From Ruminococcus_C callidus (lineage in GTDB: Bacteria; Bacillota; Clostridia; Oscillospirales; Ruminococcaceae): 64,000 nt of DNA. How positions within the stretch are numbered: position 1 is the first letter of the stretch; each line of letters starts with the position of its first letter. The stretch covers positions 2,294,001-2,358,000 of the forward strand of contig NZ_CP186925.1 of assembly GCF_049562855.1 (NCBI RefSeq). The letters run 5' to 3'. Under the pieces are notes generated by a model, which was not told where the DNA came from, searched no databases, and worked only from the letters and a program-made list of their open reading frames with translations. The translations under genes and the position numbers were made by a program. Of the stretch, positions 25,184 to 33,883 are shown one piece after another.

Positions 25184-26096
25184 TGTCGGCACCTCCCATA
25201 TTTTTTCCTGTTACAGCAAGAAAGACATCGTCCATTCTGCCCTTGATGATCTCGTAATCCGTGAACAATTCCGGCTGCTGCAAAATCAGCTGTGTGGCTG
25301 TGCGGGTATCCGGCACGGCAATTTGCAACGCTGCCCCGACTTTTTCATAAGGCAGTCCCAGTGCTGCCACCGCGGATTCCTCTGCGTGATACAGTGTAAT
25401 CGTATCGCCGGTGTAGCGGTTTTTCAGTTCCAGCGGCGTTCCCTCTGCCAGAATTCTGCCCTCGTCCAGAATGACCACATGGTCTGCATCGGCAGCCTCC
25501 TCCATGTAGTGGGTGGTGAGAAATACCGTCATGTGCTTTTTCTTTCGCAGTTCCCCGATCACCCGCCAGACAGATTTTCTGGTTTGAGGATCCAGCCCTG
25601 TGGTGGGTTCGTCCAGAATCAGCAGCTGCGGCTGGTGAAAAATCGCCCGTGCAATGTCGATTCGCCGCCGCTGTCCGCCGGAGAGCTTCCCCACGCTTCG
25701 TTTCAGCAGGAGCTTCAGCTCCAGCAGTTTGTCCAGTTCTATCAGACGTTTCTGAAATGCCCTGCCGGTAATGCCGTAGAGTGCCGCACGGGTTTTCAGG
25801 TTGTCCAGCACCGAAAGCTGTTTATCCAGCACGGAATGCTGGAACACCACGCCAAGGCTCTGCCTGATCTGCGGCATGTCCTCCAGTGTATCCTTTCCCT
25901 GAATCCGCACGCTGCCGGCATCTTGCCGCAGCTGTCCGCACAGCATGGAAATGGTCGTGCTTTTTCCTGCCCCGTTGATGCCCAGAAACGCAAACAATTC
26001 CCCCTGTTTCACTTGCAGGGACAAGTCGTTCACTGCGTGCACAGTTCCGAAGCTTTTTTGTAAATGTTGTATCTCGATGCAGTTTTCCATCTTCAC
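25158..26096 (-). CDS. ABC-2 type transporter ATP-binding protein
   Basis: 312 residues (GTG start at 26096 after AAGGAAGG; an ATG two codons later is possible). Walker A GINGAGKST is near residue 40, signature LSGGQRRRIDIARAIFH near 140, and Walker B LLILDEPTTGLDP near 160. The C-terminal extension after 220 is typical of the drug-exporter (DrrA/NatA) group. First gene of the five-gene operon with permease, LytTR, DUF3021 and lipoprotein. Confidence 0.92.
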   Translation of the reverse strand: MKMENCIEIQHLQKSFGTVHAVNDLSLQVKQGELFAFLGINGAGKSTTISMLCGQLRQDAGSVRIQGKDTLEDMPQIRQSLGVVFQHSVLDKQLSVLDNLKTRAALYGITGRAFQKRLIELDKLLELKLLLKRSVGKLSGGQRRRIDIARAIFHQPQLLILDEPTTGLDPQTRKSVWRVIGELRKKKHMTVFLTTHYMEEAADADHVVILDEGRILAEGTPLELKNRYTGDTITLYHAEESAVAALGLPYEKVGAALQIAVPDTRTATQLILQQPELFTDYEIIKGRMDDVFLAVTGKNMGGADNVESHVSA

Positions 26097-26152
26097 CGCC
26101 GCCTTCCTTTGAGATTTGTTTCAGCTGGTTGTCTTGATTCAGTGTTTCCTTT

Positions 26153-26181
26153 ATTATACTGTTTTTATAAAACAATTGCAA
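26153..26181 (-). promoter_or_regulatory. Promoter of the ABC/LytTR operon
   Basis: Minus-strand TTGCAA and TATAAT with a 17-bp spacer. Confidence 0.75.
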
Positions 26182-26223
26182 GAAAAAAACCGTAAGCGGC
26201 TTCGCAGGCGAGGTAACATGCAA

Positions 26224-26259
26224 AAAGAGAGCACTGTGATCTCTCACGATGCTCTCTTT
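26224..26259 (-). terminator. Terminator of the DUF2079/GT2 operon
   Basis: AAAGAGAGCA pairs with TGCTCTCTTT; the minus strand continues with TTG. It lies 5 bp past element A7. Confidence 0.75.
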
Positions 26260-26264
26260 CTTGA

Positions 26265-26436
26265 GGCAATACCGCACAAAGATTGTGCGACAGATGCGTC
26301 GTCAAATTTTTCGTCAGATGAAACAAAAAGCGGAGTGAATACTTGATGTATTCACGAGCATTTTTGTGAAATATGACGGGAAATTTGCAAGCAGATGGCG
26401 TGCAAAGTCGCCAGACGCTCTTTGTGCGGTATTGCC
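26265..26436 (+). mobile_element. MITE-like element A, copy 7 (172 bp)
   Basis: Full-length. The flanks TTGA (26261-26264) and TTAA (26437-26440) differ at one base. It lies between the glycosyltransferase stop (26483) and the terminator. Confidence 0.82.
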
Positions 26437-26482
26437 TTAAAAGGCTATTGTTGATTCTGCACAGATCTTGCCGACGGTTTCC

Positions 26483-27460
26483 TTATTTCTCCGACAGCGA
26501 TTTCTGCTGGGATTTCACCTTTTCATCTTTCAGAATATACTGCGGTCTGCCCTTGACTTCAGAGTATGTCTTGGAAACATACAAACCGATCACGCCGTTG
26601 CAGAACATGGAGATGCCTGCGGTAAAGCAGAGAATGCATGCCAGCGACGGCCAGCCTGCAACCTTGTCCCCGAACGCCAGTGTTTTCCAGATGATCACAA
26701 AGATCATGATAATGGCAATGGCACAGAACGCCAGTCCCAGAATTGCCGACAGTGCCAGCGGTGCTGTGGAAAATGCCAGTATGCCGTCAATGGCATAGAC
26801 CAGCAGCCCCCAGAACGACCACTTGGTAGTGCCCGCTTCACGATTACGGTTTTCAAAGGGAATCCACTTGGTATTGAATCCGACCCATGCAAAAATGCCC
26901 TTGGAAAACCGGTTGTACTCCCGCAGGGACAGCACCGCATCGGTCATCTGGCGTGTCATCATGCGGAAATCTCTGGCTCCGTCCATGATGTTGACCTTGG
27001 AGATCTTCCGAATGACCTTGTAGAACATTCTCGCAAAGAACGACCGGATCTTCGATTCGCCCTTTCGGGAAACACGCCGCGAAGCCACACAGTCATAGTC
27101 GGTGGTTTGCAGAGTTTCGTACATCTCGATAATCAGTTCCGGCGGATCCTGCAAATCGGCATCGATAATGACTACATAGTCACCGGAAGCCTTTTCCAGA
27201 CCGGCAAACATCGCTGCCTCTTTCCCGAAGTTGCGGGAAAAGGACAGGTAGTTCACCCGCGGATTCTCGGCTTCCTGTTCCCGCAGGAACATCAGCGTCC
27301 GGTCTGCGGAGCCGTCGTCCACAAACAGATATTCCATTTCGACATTGTGCTTTGCGTGCATTACCTCATAGATCTTTTCAATTTCTTTCAGAAACAGCGG
27401 CAGCACTTCTTCTTCATTATGACACGGCACAATGATCGAAATCTTGTCTTGTTTTTGCAT
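26483..27460 (-). CDS. GT2 family glycosyltransferase, GtrB/DPM-like
   Basis: 325 residues. The GT-A catalytic domain begins ISIIVPCHNEEEVLP. It has VDDGSADRT near residue 48, the metal-binding IDADLQDPPE near 100 and the acceptor-site stretch NRFSKGIFAWVGF. Two C-terminal membrane helices (about 235-260 and 270-297) follow. This architecture transfers a sugar to undecaprenyl phosphate at the inner face of the membrane. It lies 22 bp behind the DUF2079 gene, a GT-C-like protein that could use the lipid-linked sugar. The sugar is unknown. Confidence 0.92.
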   Translation of the reverse strand: MQKQDKISIIVPCHNEEEVLPLFLKEIEKIYEVMHAKHNVEMEYLFVDDGSADRTLMFLREQEAENPRVNYLSFSRNFGKEAAMFAGLEKASGDYVVIIDADLQDPPELIIEMYETLQTTDYDCVASRRVSRKGESKIRSFFARMFYKVIRKISKVNIMDGARDFRMMTRQMTDAVLSLREYNRFSKGIFAWVGFNTKWIPFENRNREAGTTKWSFWGLLVYAIDGILAFSTAPLALSAILGLAFCAIAIIMIFVIIWKTLAFGDKVAGWPSLACILCFTAGISMFCNGVIGLYVSKTYSEVKGRPQYILKDEKVKSQQKSLSEK

Positions 27461-27482
27461 ATATACACCTTCTTTTTCGGGT

Positions 27483-29525
27483 TCAGTACGTTTTCTCTGC
27501 CAGCTGTAAATCCGGGTGCTCTGCCAGATATTCCGGACTGACGTAAATATCCATCATATCCTGACAGCCGTCATAGTATACATAGCCTTCGGTTTGCAGC
27601 TTGCTAACTTCCTGATCCTCCCATTCCTCGTTCTGCTCAGTGCGGACAATAACGAAGTCCGTAAAGGAAGGCGGTTCCACATCATTGCTGTCCAGCAGGT
27701 AAATCTCATCCCGCTGGGCAAGGTGAGGCAGATAGAACGAATCACATGCCACAGAGGCATCTTCCGGAATCGAATCGATCAGTTCGTCCTTGACGTCATA
27801 TCGTTCCCGATTGTTGTCGTACAGTTCCTTGGAACCCACATTGCCGCCCACCAGCGAAGAAAAGAACAGCAGGGCGGAGATGCTCATGAAGATCGGCAGG
27901 AATTCCTTATGCTTGCCCTTGAGTTCGGCATAGTTGATCATTGCCGCATAGATCAGGCAGGTGGTGGTACCGAACACATACTGGAAGCCGTAGTCATTGG
28001 CATAGCCATAGCCCGGTGCCAGATTCATCAGAATAAACGGAGCCAGCAGGAAATAGTGCGAGAAGTGCTTCGTCACGAACGGCAGGAAGAACAGCGGGAT
28101 CATGATGATCAGCATCAGCTTGAAATCCTTTTCGTCCACGCACTGGGTGATAAAGTACATCGGGTCAGTGATAACAGTCTTAATGATATTGCCGAAGCTT
28201 GCACTCTTGTCAGTCATCAGATTGCCGTAGGTACGGGAGGTGAACACGCCTTCTCCGTATTTTTCCATCAGTCGGGTCACCACAACGAAGTACACACCGG
28301 AGAAGCCGGCGACAACGGCGCCATGATACCGCTTTTCCAGACGGAAAATGCAGAACAGTCCCAGAAGAACCATGTAGATCGACACGTCTTCCTTGACGAT
28401 CAGAAGGAGTGCCGTCATGATGTACATCAGAACATACTTTTTCTTTTCCACCGCATAGAAGAACCACATCAGCAGCATGGGCAGGAATGCGTTTTCGTGG
28501 AAGTCATAGAAGCACGGAGCGATCAGTTCCACGCAGAACAGATAGACCACAGAGAAGCCGATCGTTGCCATGTTGGAGAACTTGAACTTCCGGCAAATGC
28601 CAACCAGCGGAATGACACCGGTTGCCACCAGAACTGCCTGTCCGATGAGCAGGGTATACGGGGTCGGGAAAATGTAGTAGAACGGCAGCAGCGTATAATA
28701 GATCGGCGAGAAGTGGACTGCAAAGTGAGAAAGCAGCTTGTCCCGTTCGCAGGTAGTGACCGGTGCGAAGCTCTCTGCCATGTTATGATACATCTGTACA
28801 AAGATGCCGAAGTCAAATGCCATGGAGCCGTAGACCTTATGCCGGTAAATGGTGAACACGGCAATGAATACTCCCATCAGGCACATCAACACGCCAATGG
28901 TAATATAGATCGCTGCTTTCGGCAGCTTTTCCACGATCTTGAACGAGCCGTAGCGATAGGCGAACCATGCAATAATGGTGCACACCACGATAAACGCCAG
29001 TGCATAATAATAGTTGTTGGTTCTCCAGATCGTCTGGAACGCCATTGCCACAACACCGACAACCATCACAAGCCCGTCGGGTTCGCAGCGGCTTTTCCAG
29101 ATGCGTTTCAGCAGAAGCCGCAGCAATGTCAAAACGACGAATCCGGCAAGCACACAGAGCAATACCGGCAGCAGCGGCAGCTTGTCCACAAATTCTTCCC
29201 ATTTCTCCACAGGGTTCAGGCTGCCGCCCCGAATCTCTTTCCGGTTGATCAGCAGGAACGCTGCCATTACCATGAAATAGCAGCCAACGATCCGCATAAT
29301 CAGATAGGGATAGGGCAGCTTCAGCACCACTTTTTTTGCCGTCTGCAACACCTTTTTCCACTTCGGCGGTTCCGGCGGCACATCACCTTCCGCAGGCTCT
29401 GCCGCCGTTGTTTTCTCCGGAATGGAACCGGTTTCTTCTACCGGCACTGCGGCATCAGATTCTTTCGCTTCCGGCTCCGGCGGTGTATCTCCCGCTGCGG
29501 ACTGGTGCAGTTCATCTTCCAACAT
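27483..29525 (-). CDS. DUF2079 multi-pass membrane protein (GT-C-like)
   Basis: 680 residues. An acidic, Pro-rich cytosolic N-terminus (1-75) is followed by about twelve membrane helices and a C-terminal soluble domain (about 560-680). The DUF2079 core phrase FDFGIFVQMYHNMAES lies near 236, followed by HFSPIYYTLLPFYYIFPTP. DUF2079 proteins resemble lipid-linked-sugar glycosyltransferases; the downstream GT2 gene supports a role in cell-surface glycosylation. The ATG at 29525 follows AAAGGAG. Confidence 0.88.
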   Translation of the reverse strand: MLEDELHQSAAGDTPPEPEAKESDAAVPVEETGSIPEKTTAAEPAEGDVPPEPPKWKKVLQTAKKVVLKLPYPYLIMRIVGCYFMVMAAFLLINRKEIRGGSLNPVEKWEEFVDKLPLLPVLLCVLAGFVVLTLLRLLLKRIWKSRCEPDGLVMVVGVVAMAFQTIWRTNNYYYALAFIVVCTIIAWFAYRYGSFKIVEKLPKAAIYITIGVLMCLMGVFIAVFTIYRHKVYGSMAFDFGIFVQMYHNMAESFAPVTTCERDKLLSHFAVHFSPIYYTLLPFYYIFPTPYTLLIGQAVLVATGVIPLVGICRKFKFSNMATIGFSVVYLFCVELIAPCFYDFHENAFLPMLLMWFFYAVEKKKYVLMYIMTALLLIVKEDVSIYMVLLGLFCIFRLEKRYHGAVVAGFSGVYFVVVTRLMEKYGEGVFTSRTYGNLMTDKSASFGNIIKTVITDPMYFITQCVDEKDFKLMLIIMIPLFFLPFVTKHFSHYFLLAPFILMNLAPGYGYANDYGFQYVFGTTTCLIYAAMINYAELKGKHKEFLPIFMSISALLFFSSLVGGNVGSKELYDNNRERYDVKDELIDSIPEDASVACDSFYLPHLAQRDEIYLLDSNDVEPPSFTDFVIVRTEQNEEWEDQEVSKLQTEGYVYYDGCQDMMDIYVSPEYLAEHPDLQLAEKTY

Positions 29526-29576
29526 AGTTGCTCCTTTCTCAAGACCTCATACTGCGGACGATGCCGCCTGTATTCG

Positions 29577-29611
29577 GGAAACACCGCACAAGCTTTGTGC
29601 GGTATTGTCCT
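29577..29611. repeat. Element A remnant
   Basis: ACACCGCACAAGC and TTTGTGCGGTATTG face each other with no interior. Solo ends of the family, in the leader of the DUF2079 gene. Confidence 0.5.
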
Positions 29612-29686
29612 TGTCTTTTCTTTCACAAAAATTCTCCGCTATGAACGATCACATACAACCATCAAAACCAATGCGGATTATTTCCT

Positions 29687-29715
29687 ATTATAGCATTTTC
29701 TCTGTAAGCTGTCAA
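29687..29715 (-). promoter_or_regulatory. Promoter of the DUF2079/GT2 operon
   Basis: Minus-strand TTGACA and TATAAT with a 17-bp spacer. Confidence 0.8.
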
Positions 29716-29780
29716 TACTCTATGAAATTTGCACTGCTTTTTTTGTGTAAAACGACAATAACTACGTTATGGAAACACTG

Positions 29781-30115
29781 GGCAATACCGCACAAAGATT
29801 GTGCGACAGATGCGTCGTCAAATTTTTCGTCAGATGAAACAAAAAGCGGAGTGAATACTGGATGTATTCACGAGCATTTTTGTGAAATATGAGAGTCTGT
29901 TTCGTATCTGACGTATGCAGATTGCGTCGTCAGATTTTTTGAGAGATGAAGGGAAAAACGGAGAAAATCCTTTGTGGATTTTCGAGTATTTTCCCGAAAT
30001 ATCTCGGAAAATATGCACGCAAGATGCGTGCGGGAAGATACGAAACAGGCTCTGAAGGGAAATTTGCAAGCAGATGGCGTGCAAAGTCGCCAGACGCTCT
30101 TTGTGCGGTATTGCC
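29781..30115 (+). mobile_element. Element A, copy 8, with element C nested inside (335 bp)
   Basis: The outer 172-bp A sequence is interrupted after AAATATGA by a 160-bp insert and resumes at AGGGAAATTTGC. The outer flanks ACTG and TAAG do not match. The insert is listed separately. Confidence 0.85.
29893..30052 (+). mobile_element. Nested palindromic element C (160 bp)
   Basis: Ends GAGTCTGTTTCGTATCT / AGATACGAAACAGGCTC (one mismatch). The interior has the same arm-and-hairpin plan as A and B (GCGTCGTCAGATTTTTTGAGAGATGAAGG; apex around AAAATCCTTTGTGGATTTT). It interrupts A8 with TGA on both sides (29890-29892 and 30053-30055), consistent with a short target duplication. Confidence 0.8.
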
Positions 30116-30130
30116 TAAGGACTTCGCACG

Positions 30131-31294
30131 TCAGTGACTCTCCTCGTTTCGCAGCAGTGCTTCCGGCACTTCCTCTGCCATTCTGGCATAGGCGGTCAGG
30201 CTGGGGTGCAGATGATCGCCGCTGTCATAGCCTGCTGCAAAAGCAGTAGGGTGCTCCGGATTGCAAACTGCACGGTCAAAGTCCACGCAGCCGTCAATTT
30301 CGTCGGTTGTCCGGATCCACTGGTTGACTTCGCTCCGCAGCTTTTCCCGAAAGTCCGCATAGGTTCGCCAGCCCTCGATCGGCAGCAGCGTTCCCATGTA
30401 CACCCGCAGTCCGCTGGCACGGGCAGTACGAATATAGAACCGCAGCCCCTCGATCATTTCTGCCGCGGTGGGCAGGTCGCTCCACGGACGAAACCGGTTG
30501 ACATCTGTTCCCACCGGATGAATAATATCGTTGATGCCGTGCTGGATCAGCACCGTGTCTACACCGGCAACCTGAATTTCTCTGGGGAAACGGGTTTCCC
30601 CTTTCAGCCCGTAAGAATCATAGGTGATGTTGTCATACTGCCGCAGGATTCGCGTTCCGCTTGCTGCTTTCCGAATCACCGCAGTGGTACCGTCCCCGCA
30701 TTGCAGAGTGCGTTCCATCAGGTAATCCGGCCACGCCTGTGCTGTGATCGAATCCCCGAAGCAGATCAGGGTACGATTTTCTGTGGCAGTCAGCACGTCA
30801 ATGTCACTGAGGAAATACACCGTGTGGGTCTTTTTCGAAGTGTCCGTATCCAGCACCGCGTTGGCAGTCTGGTCACCCACTGCAAAATAGCCGCCGGACA
30901 GCGGTCCGGTAATCACTACACCAGAACGCATTTCCGTGAATTCGGCAAAGTACAGACTCACTGCAATGGTCGTTCCCTTTTCCACCGGAAACGCTGCCGC
31001 ATCACTTTGCAGCCGTTCTCCTGCCGGAATCGTCACGCCAGCATTTCCGGAAAAAGTCAGCGGAACCAGTGTTTCCGGCAGAATGCCGTCTGCACCGTCC
31101 GACACGGCAACGGTGGCACCAGTCAGATGCACCGGTTCGTTTCCGCAGAAGTTGTCCAACGTGATCCGCAGTGCACTGCCGTCCAGCATCATTTTTGCCG
31201 GATACCGCAGTGTCAGATTTTTCGCATAATTTTCCGGACGGCGTTCAGCAACTGAAATGGCATTGCCCCATGCCGTTACCCATTTTTCACTCAT
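30131..31294 (-). CDS. SGNH/GDSL hydrolase, probable carbohydrate esterase
   Basis: 387 residues without a signal peptide. An N-terminal beta-sandwich-like region (about 1-165) precedes the SGNH domain. The catalytic blocks are visible: ICFGDSITAQ near 177 (Ser nucleophile), GINDI near 253 (Asn) and SGDHLHPS near 365 (Asp and His). The two-domain plan resembles acyl or acetyl esterases of hemicellulose loci. It lies 55 bp behind an AraC gene and opposite an intracellular GH5, so it may deacetylate imported oligosaccharides. Substrate is inference. Confidence 0.85.
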   Translation of the reverse strand: MSEKWVTAWGNAISVAERRPENYAKNLTLRYPAKMMLDGSALRITLDNFCGNEPVHLTGATVAVSDGADGILPETLVPLTFSGNAGVTIPAGERLQSDAAAFPVEKGTTIAVSLYFAEFTEMRSGVVITGPLSGGYFAVGDQTANAVLDTDTSKKTHTVYFLSDIDVLTATENRTLICFGDSITAQAWPDYLMERTLQCGDGTTAVIRKAASGTRILRQYDNITYDSYGLKGETRFPREIQVAGVDTVLIQHGINDIIHPVGTDVNRFRPWSDLPTAAEMIEGLRFYIRTARASGLRVYMGTLLPIEGWRTYADFREKLRSEVNQWIRTTDEIDGCVDFDRAVCNPEHPTAFAAGYDSGDHLHPSLTAYARMAEEVPEALLRNEESH

Positions 31295-31332
31295 ATTCTC
31301 TCTCCTGTTTTCTTCGTATTCGTATAGTTATG

Positions 31333-31365
31333 GCAGCACCGCACAAGCTTTATTCAGTGTTTCCT
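31333..31365. repeat. A/B hybrid remnant overlapping the end of an AraC gene
   Basis: The left end is A-like (GGCAGCACCGCACAAGC) and the right end B-like (TTTATTCAGTGTTTCC). On the minus strand the B end encodes the last residues and stop of the AraC protein (GGA AAC ACT GAA TAA). Confidence 0.6.
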
Positions 31366-32120
31366 TCACTCACTTCGCTGGAACGATAATACCGTTTTCG
31401 ATATTCCAGCGGTGTCATGCCGAGTTCCTTTCGGAAGCATTGGATAAAGTGGCTCTGGGAAGAAAAGCTGTAGTATTGAGAAATTTCAGAGAATGACATT
31501 TCCGAAGTGGTGATCATCTGAGCTGCGGCATGGATTTTTTCCGCAAGGATATAGTCGTGAAGTGACTTTCCGGTTTCCTGCCGGAACAATGTGGAAAGAT
31601 AACCGCGGTTGATCGAGATCGCATCTGCGATGTTGCCGGTCTGAAGCTTTTCGTGCAGGTGAATGGTGATATAGTCGATTGCCCGAGCCACGTGCATGGA
31701 GTATGCCGCTTTTTGCAGCAGCTGCATTCTCTTGGTGAAGTCCCGCACCATAATATTATGCAGGGCGGCAATTTCCGCAACGGTCTTGCAGTCATCAATT
31801 TTTTGAACGAACACATCGCTAAGCGTGTAGGCGATCTCCCGTTCCATGTGGTGCTCCACGCAGATCCGTGCGATCAGTGCCACCGCTACCACAAAGTGAT
31901 AGCGGGCATTCCACAGGCTGTTTTGGGAAAGCTTTCCGTACTCGCTGCCGCTGTATGCGTCATCATTTTCCGGCATCAGGTATTCCTTGACGCTTTCCAT
32001 ATCCCCTGAAGCAACGGCATTGTAATAGCGAAACTCCTGATTGTAATCCAAGTGGCAGATCTGTTCTTCCCGCTGGCGAAACAGCTGTTCCTGTAAGTCT
32101 TGATTGATATTCATATGCAT
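31350..32120 (-). CDS. AraC family transcriptional regulator
   Basis: 256 residues with a helical N-terminal sensing part and a C-terminal double helix-turn-helix (about 155-250; ISINRGYLSTLFRQETGKSLHDYI and FSSQSHFIQCFRKELGMTPLEYRKRYY). I start at the ATG at 32120, 7 bases after GGGGAGG; the next ATG two codons on is also possible. The C-terminal GNTE and stop codon come from a repeat end. It is divergent from the GH5 gene and co-directional with the SGNH gene; likely local activator of both. Confidence 0.9.
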   Translation of the reverse strand: MHMNINQDLQEQLFRQREEQICHLDYNQEFRYYNAVASGDMESVKEYLMPENDDAYSGSEYGKLSQNSLWNARYHFVVAVALIARICVEHHMEREIAYTLSDVFVQKIDDCKTVAEIAALHNIMVRDFTKRMQLLQKAAYSMHVARAIDYITIHLHEKLQTGNIADAISINRGYLSTLFRQETGKSLHDYILAEKIHAAAQMITTSEMSFSEISQYYSFSSQSHFIQCFRKELGMTPLEYRKRYYRSSEVSEGNTE

Positions 32121-32156
32121 AAAGCCTCCTCCCCTTTTGCATAGCATGTCCTCTAT

Positions 32157-32202
32157 GGCAATACCGCACAACTCCCGCTTGCAGGTTTAGCATAGTGTTG
32201 CC
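32157..32202. repeat. Element A remnant (46 bp)
   Basis: GGCAATACCGCACAACTCCCG ... AGTGTTGCC. Only the ends survive. It is 4 bp from element B2. Confidence 0.55.
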
Positions 32203-32206
32203 TTTA

Positions 32207-32379
32207 GGAAACACTGCATAAAGCCCGCCTGACGGCTTTGCACGCAATCTGCTTGCAGATTTTCCGTCATATTGCCCAGAAATCCCTTGCCATACATCCA
32301 GTATGCCTGCGGAATTTCTGTGCAATCTGCCGAAAAATCTGACTACGCATCTTACGCACAAGCTTTATTCAGTGTTTCC
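32207..32379 (-). mobile_element. MITE-like element B, copy 2 (173 bp, reverse)
   Basis: Full length, with exact target duplication TTTA (32203-32206 and 32380-32383). It lies in the leader of the AraC gene, between its promoter and start codon. Confidence 0.85.
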
Positions 32380-32398
32380 TTTATTCAGCATTTCTCTT

Positions 32399-32427
32399 AT
32401 TATACAACATTTCTGCGAAAAATGCAA
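32399..32427 (-). promoter_or_regulatory. Promoter of the AraC/SGNH unit
   Basis: Minus-strand TTGCAT and TATAAT with a 17-bp spacer. Element B2 lies wholly downstream, so the mRNA would contain it. Confidence 0.65.
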
Positions 32428-32459
32428 CAAAAACAATATACGGCACTGCAAAAAATCCG

Positions 32460-32465
32460 TATAAT
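32460..32465 (+). promoter_or_regulatory. -10 box of the GH5 gene
   Basis: A consensus TATAAT 55 bp ahead of the GH5 start, with no recognisable -35 at the right distance. This is the pattern of an activator-dependent promoter, fitting AraC control. Confidence 0.5.
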
Positions 32466-32519
32466 GAAATCACCAAATGCAAAACACTCAAAAAGCAATC
32501 ACAGAAAGGAAGAAAAATC

Positions 32520-33554
32520 ATGCGAAAATTAGAACATTATCTCCACGGTGTCAATCTGGGCGGCTGGCTGTCCCAGAACAGTGACACTTCTAAGGAACAC
32601 TACGAAACATTCATCACCGAAAAGGATATTGCCTACATTGCATCGCTGGGACTGGATCACGTCCGCGTACCGGTGGACTACGTACTGCTGGAAGAAGAAG
32701 ACGGCACCCCGAAGTCAGAGGGCTATCTCTATCTGGACAACTGCCTGCGTTGGTGCAGAACCCACGGAATCCGTATGATCCTGGATCTGCACAAAACCTT
32801 TGGCTATTCCTTTGACCCGCTGGACGAAACCGACAAGACGGTATTTTTCTATGACACGGCATTGCAGGAACGGTTTTACACATTGTGGAAAATCCTCGCA
32901 GCACGCTACGGCGGCGAACCGGAACTGGTGGCATTCGAACTGCTGAACGAGATCATTGAACCGGAGGTGGCGGAGGCGTGGAACGGCATCGCCCTGCATG
33001 CCATTGCAGAGATCCGAAAGTTTGCACCGGAAAGCTGGATCATTTTTGGCGGTGTCATGTACAATAACGTGCTGAGCGTGCCGATGCTGGCAGAGGTCAC
33101 CGACCCTAAGGTTGCCTATACGTTCCACAGCTATGAGCCGCTGATCTTTACACATCAGGGTGCATATTGGGTAAAGGGTATGCCGTCGGATTTCCGGATC
33201 TCCTATCCCAACACCATTGAAAATTATCGGGAAGCAAGCAAAATGCTTTCGCAGGAGCTCGCCGGAGCAATTTTCGAGAGCGAACTGCCGGAAATGGGAC
33301 CGGACTTCTTTGAAACCTTGTTCCGTCCGGCACTGGACATTGCAGAGGAACGGGACATTCCGCTGTACTGCGGCGAATACGGCGTGATCGATCTGGCGGA
33401 CAACGATTCCAAGATCCGCTGGGCAACAGACATCTGTGCAGTGTTCGATAAATACGGCATTGGTCGTGCGTATTGGAATTATAAAGAAAAGGATTACGGC
33501 ATTGTCGATATTCCGGACGAGAGTGTGCAGAGAGAACTGGCTGCAAAGCTGTAA
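32520..33554 (+). CDS. GH5 family glycoside hydrolase, intracellular
   Basis: 344 residues, no signal peptide and no accessory module. The start LHGVNLGGWLSQ and the DHVRVPVDY strand are typical of GH5 TIM barrels. The acid/base is Glu144 in FELLNEI and the nucleophile Glu286 in YCGEYGV. A cytosolic GH5 beside ABC-fed sugar genes probably trims short beta-linked oligosaccharides (glucan, mannan or xylan); the exact bond is unknown. The ATG at 32520 follows AAAGGAAG. Confidence 0.9.
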   Translation: MRKLEHYLHGVNLGGWLSQNSDTSKEHYETFITEKDIAYIASLGLDHVRVPVDYVLLEEEDGTPKSEGYLYLDNCLRWCRTHGIRMILDLHKTFGYSFDPLDETDKTVFFYDTALQERFYTLWKILAARYGGEPELVAFELLNEIIEPEVAEAWNGIALHAIAEIRKFAPESWIIFGGVMYNNVLSVPMLAEVTDPKVAYTFHSYEPLIFTHQGAYWVKGMPSDFRISYPNTIENYREASKMLSQELAGAIFESELPEMGPDFFETLFRPALDIAEERDIPLYCGEYGVIDLADNDSKIRWATDICAVFDKYGIGRAYWNYKEKDYGIVDIPDESVQRELAAKL

Positions 33555-33574
33555 GGATATTTTTGTTTTCAGGG

Positions 33575-33612
33575 AAAAATCTGTCTTGTATGGCGTGCAG
33601 GGCAGATTTTTT
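33575..33612 (+). terminator. Terminator of the GH5 gene
   Basis: AAAAATCTGTC pairs with GGGCAGATTTTT and is followed by TTATT, about 20 bp past the stop. Confidence 0.7.
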
Positions 33613-33708
33613 ATTGCCAGCAAAAGATATATTTCTTGTTAATTTTAAGCTTACCAATATTTATTTGATCTCAGGAAAATCATTTCTTCAGAATGCTGGA
33701 TTTTTTTG

Positions 33709-33737
33709 TTGACTTAATACGAAAATTATGGTAAAAT
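33709..33737 (+). promoter_or_regulatory. Promoter of the LRR/Big2 dockerin gene
   Basis: TTGACT and TAAAAT with a 17-bp spacer, about 145 bp before the start codon. Confidence 0.65.
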
Positions 33738-33812
33738 AAAATTGGAAACAATCACAATAATTTATGACTGATTGCTTTCAAAGAATTGTATGCAGGAATC
33801 TCTTGAACTCTA

Positions 33813-33845
33813 AGGCAATACTGAATAAAGCCGTTAGGCGTTTTC
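33813..33845. repeat. Element A/B remnant in a leader
   Basis: GGCAATACTGAATAAAGCC and AGGCGTTTTCC, worn ends only. Confidence 0.45.
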
Positions 33846-33883
33846 CTAAGAACCTGCTGCAAAAGAAACGGAGGAATGTTTAC

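Noticed and set aside
27516..29693. A 725-codon plus-strand frame opposite the DUF2079 gene
   Set aside because: His/Gln/Arg-rich composition typical of the reverse of membrane-protein genes; no start signal.
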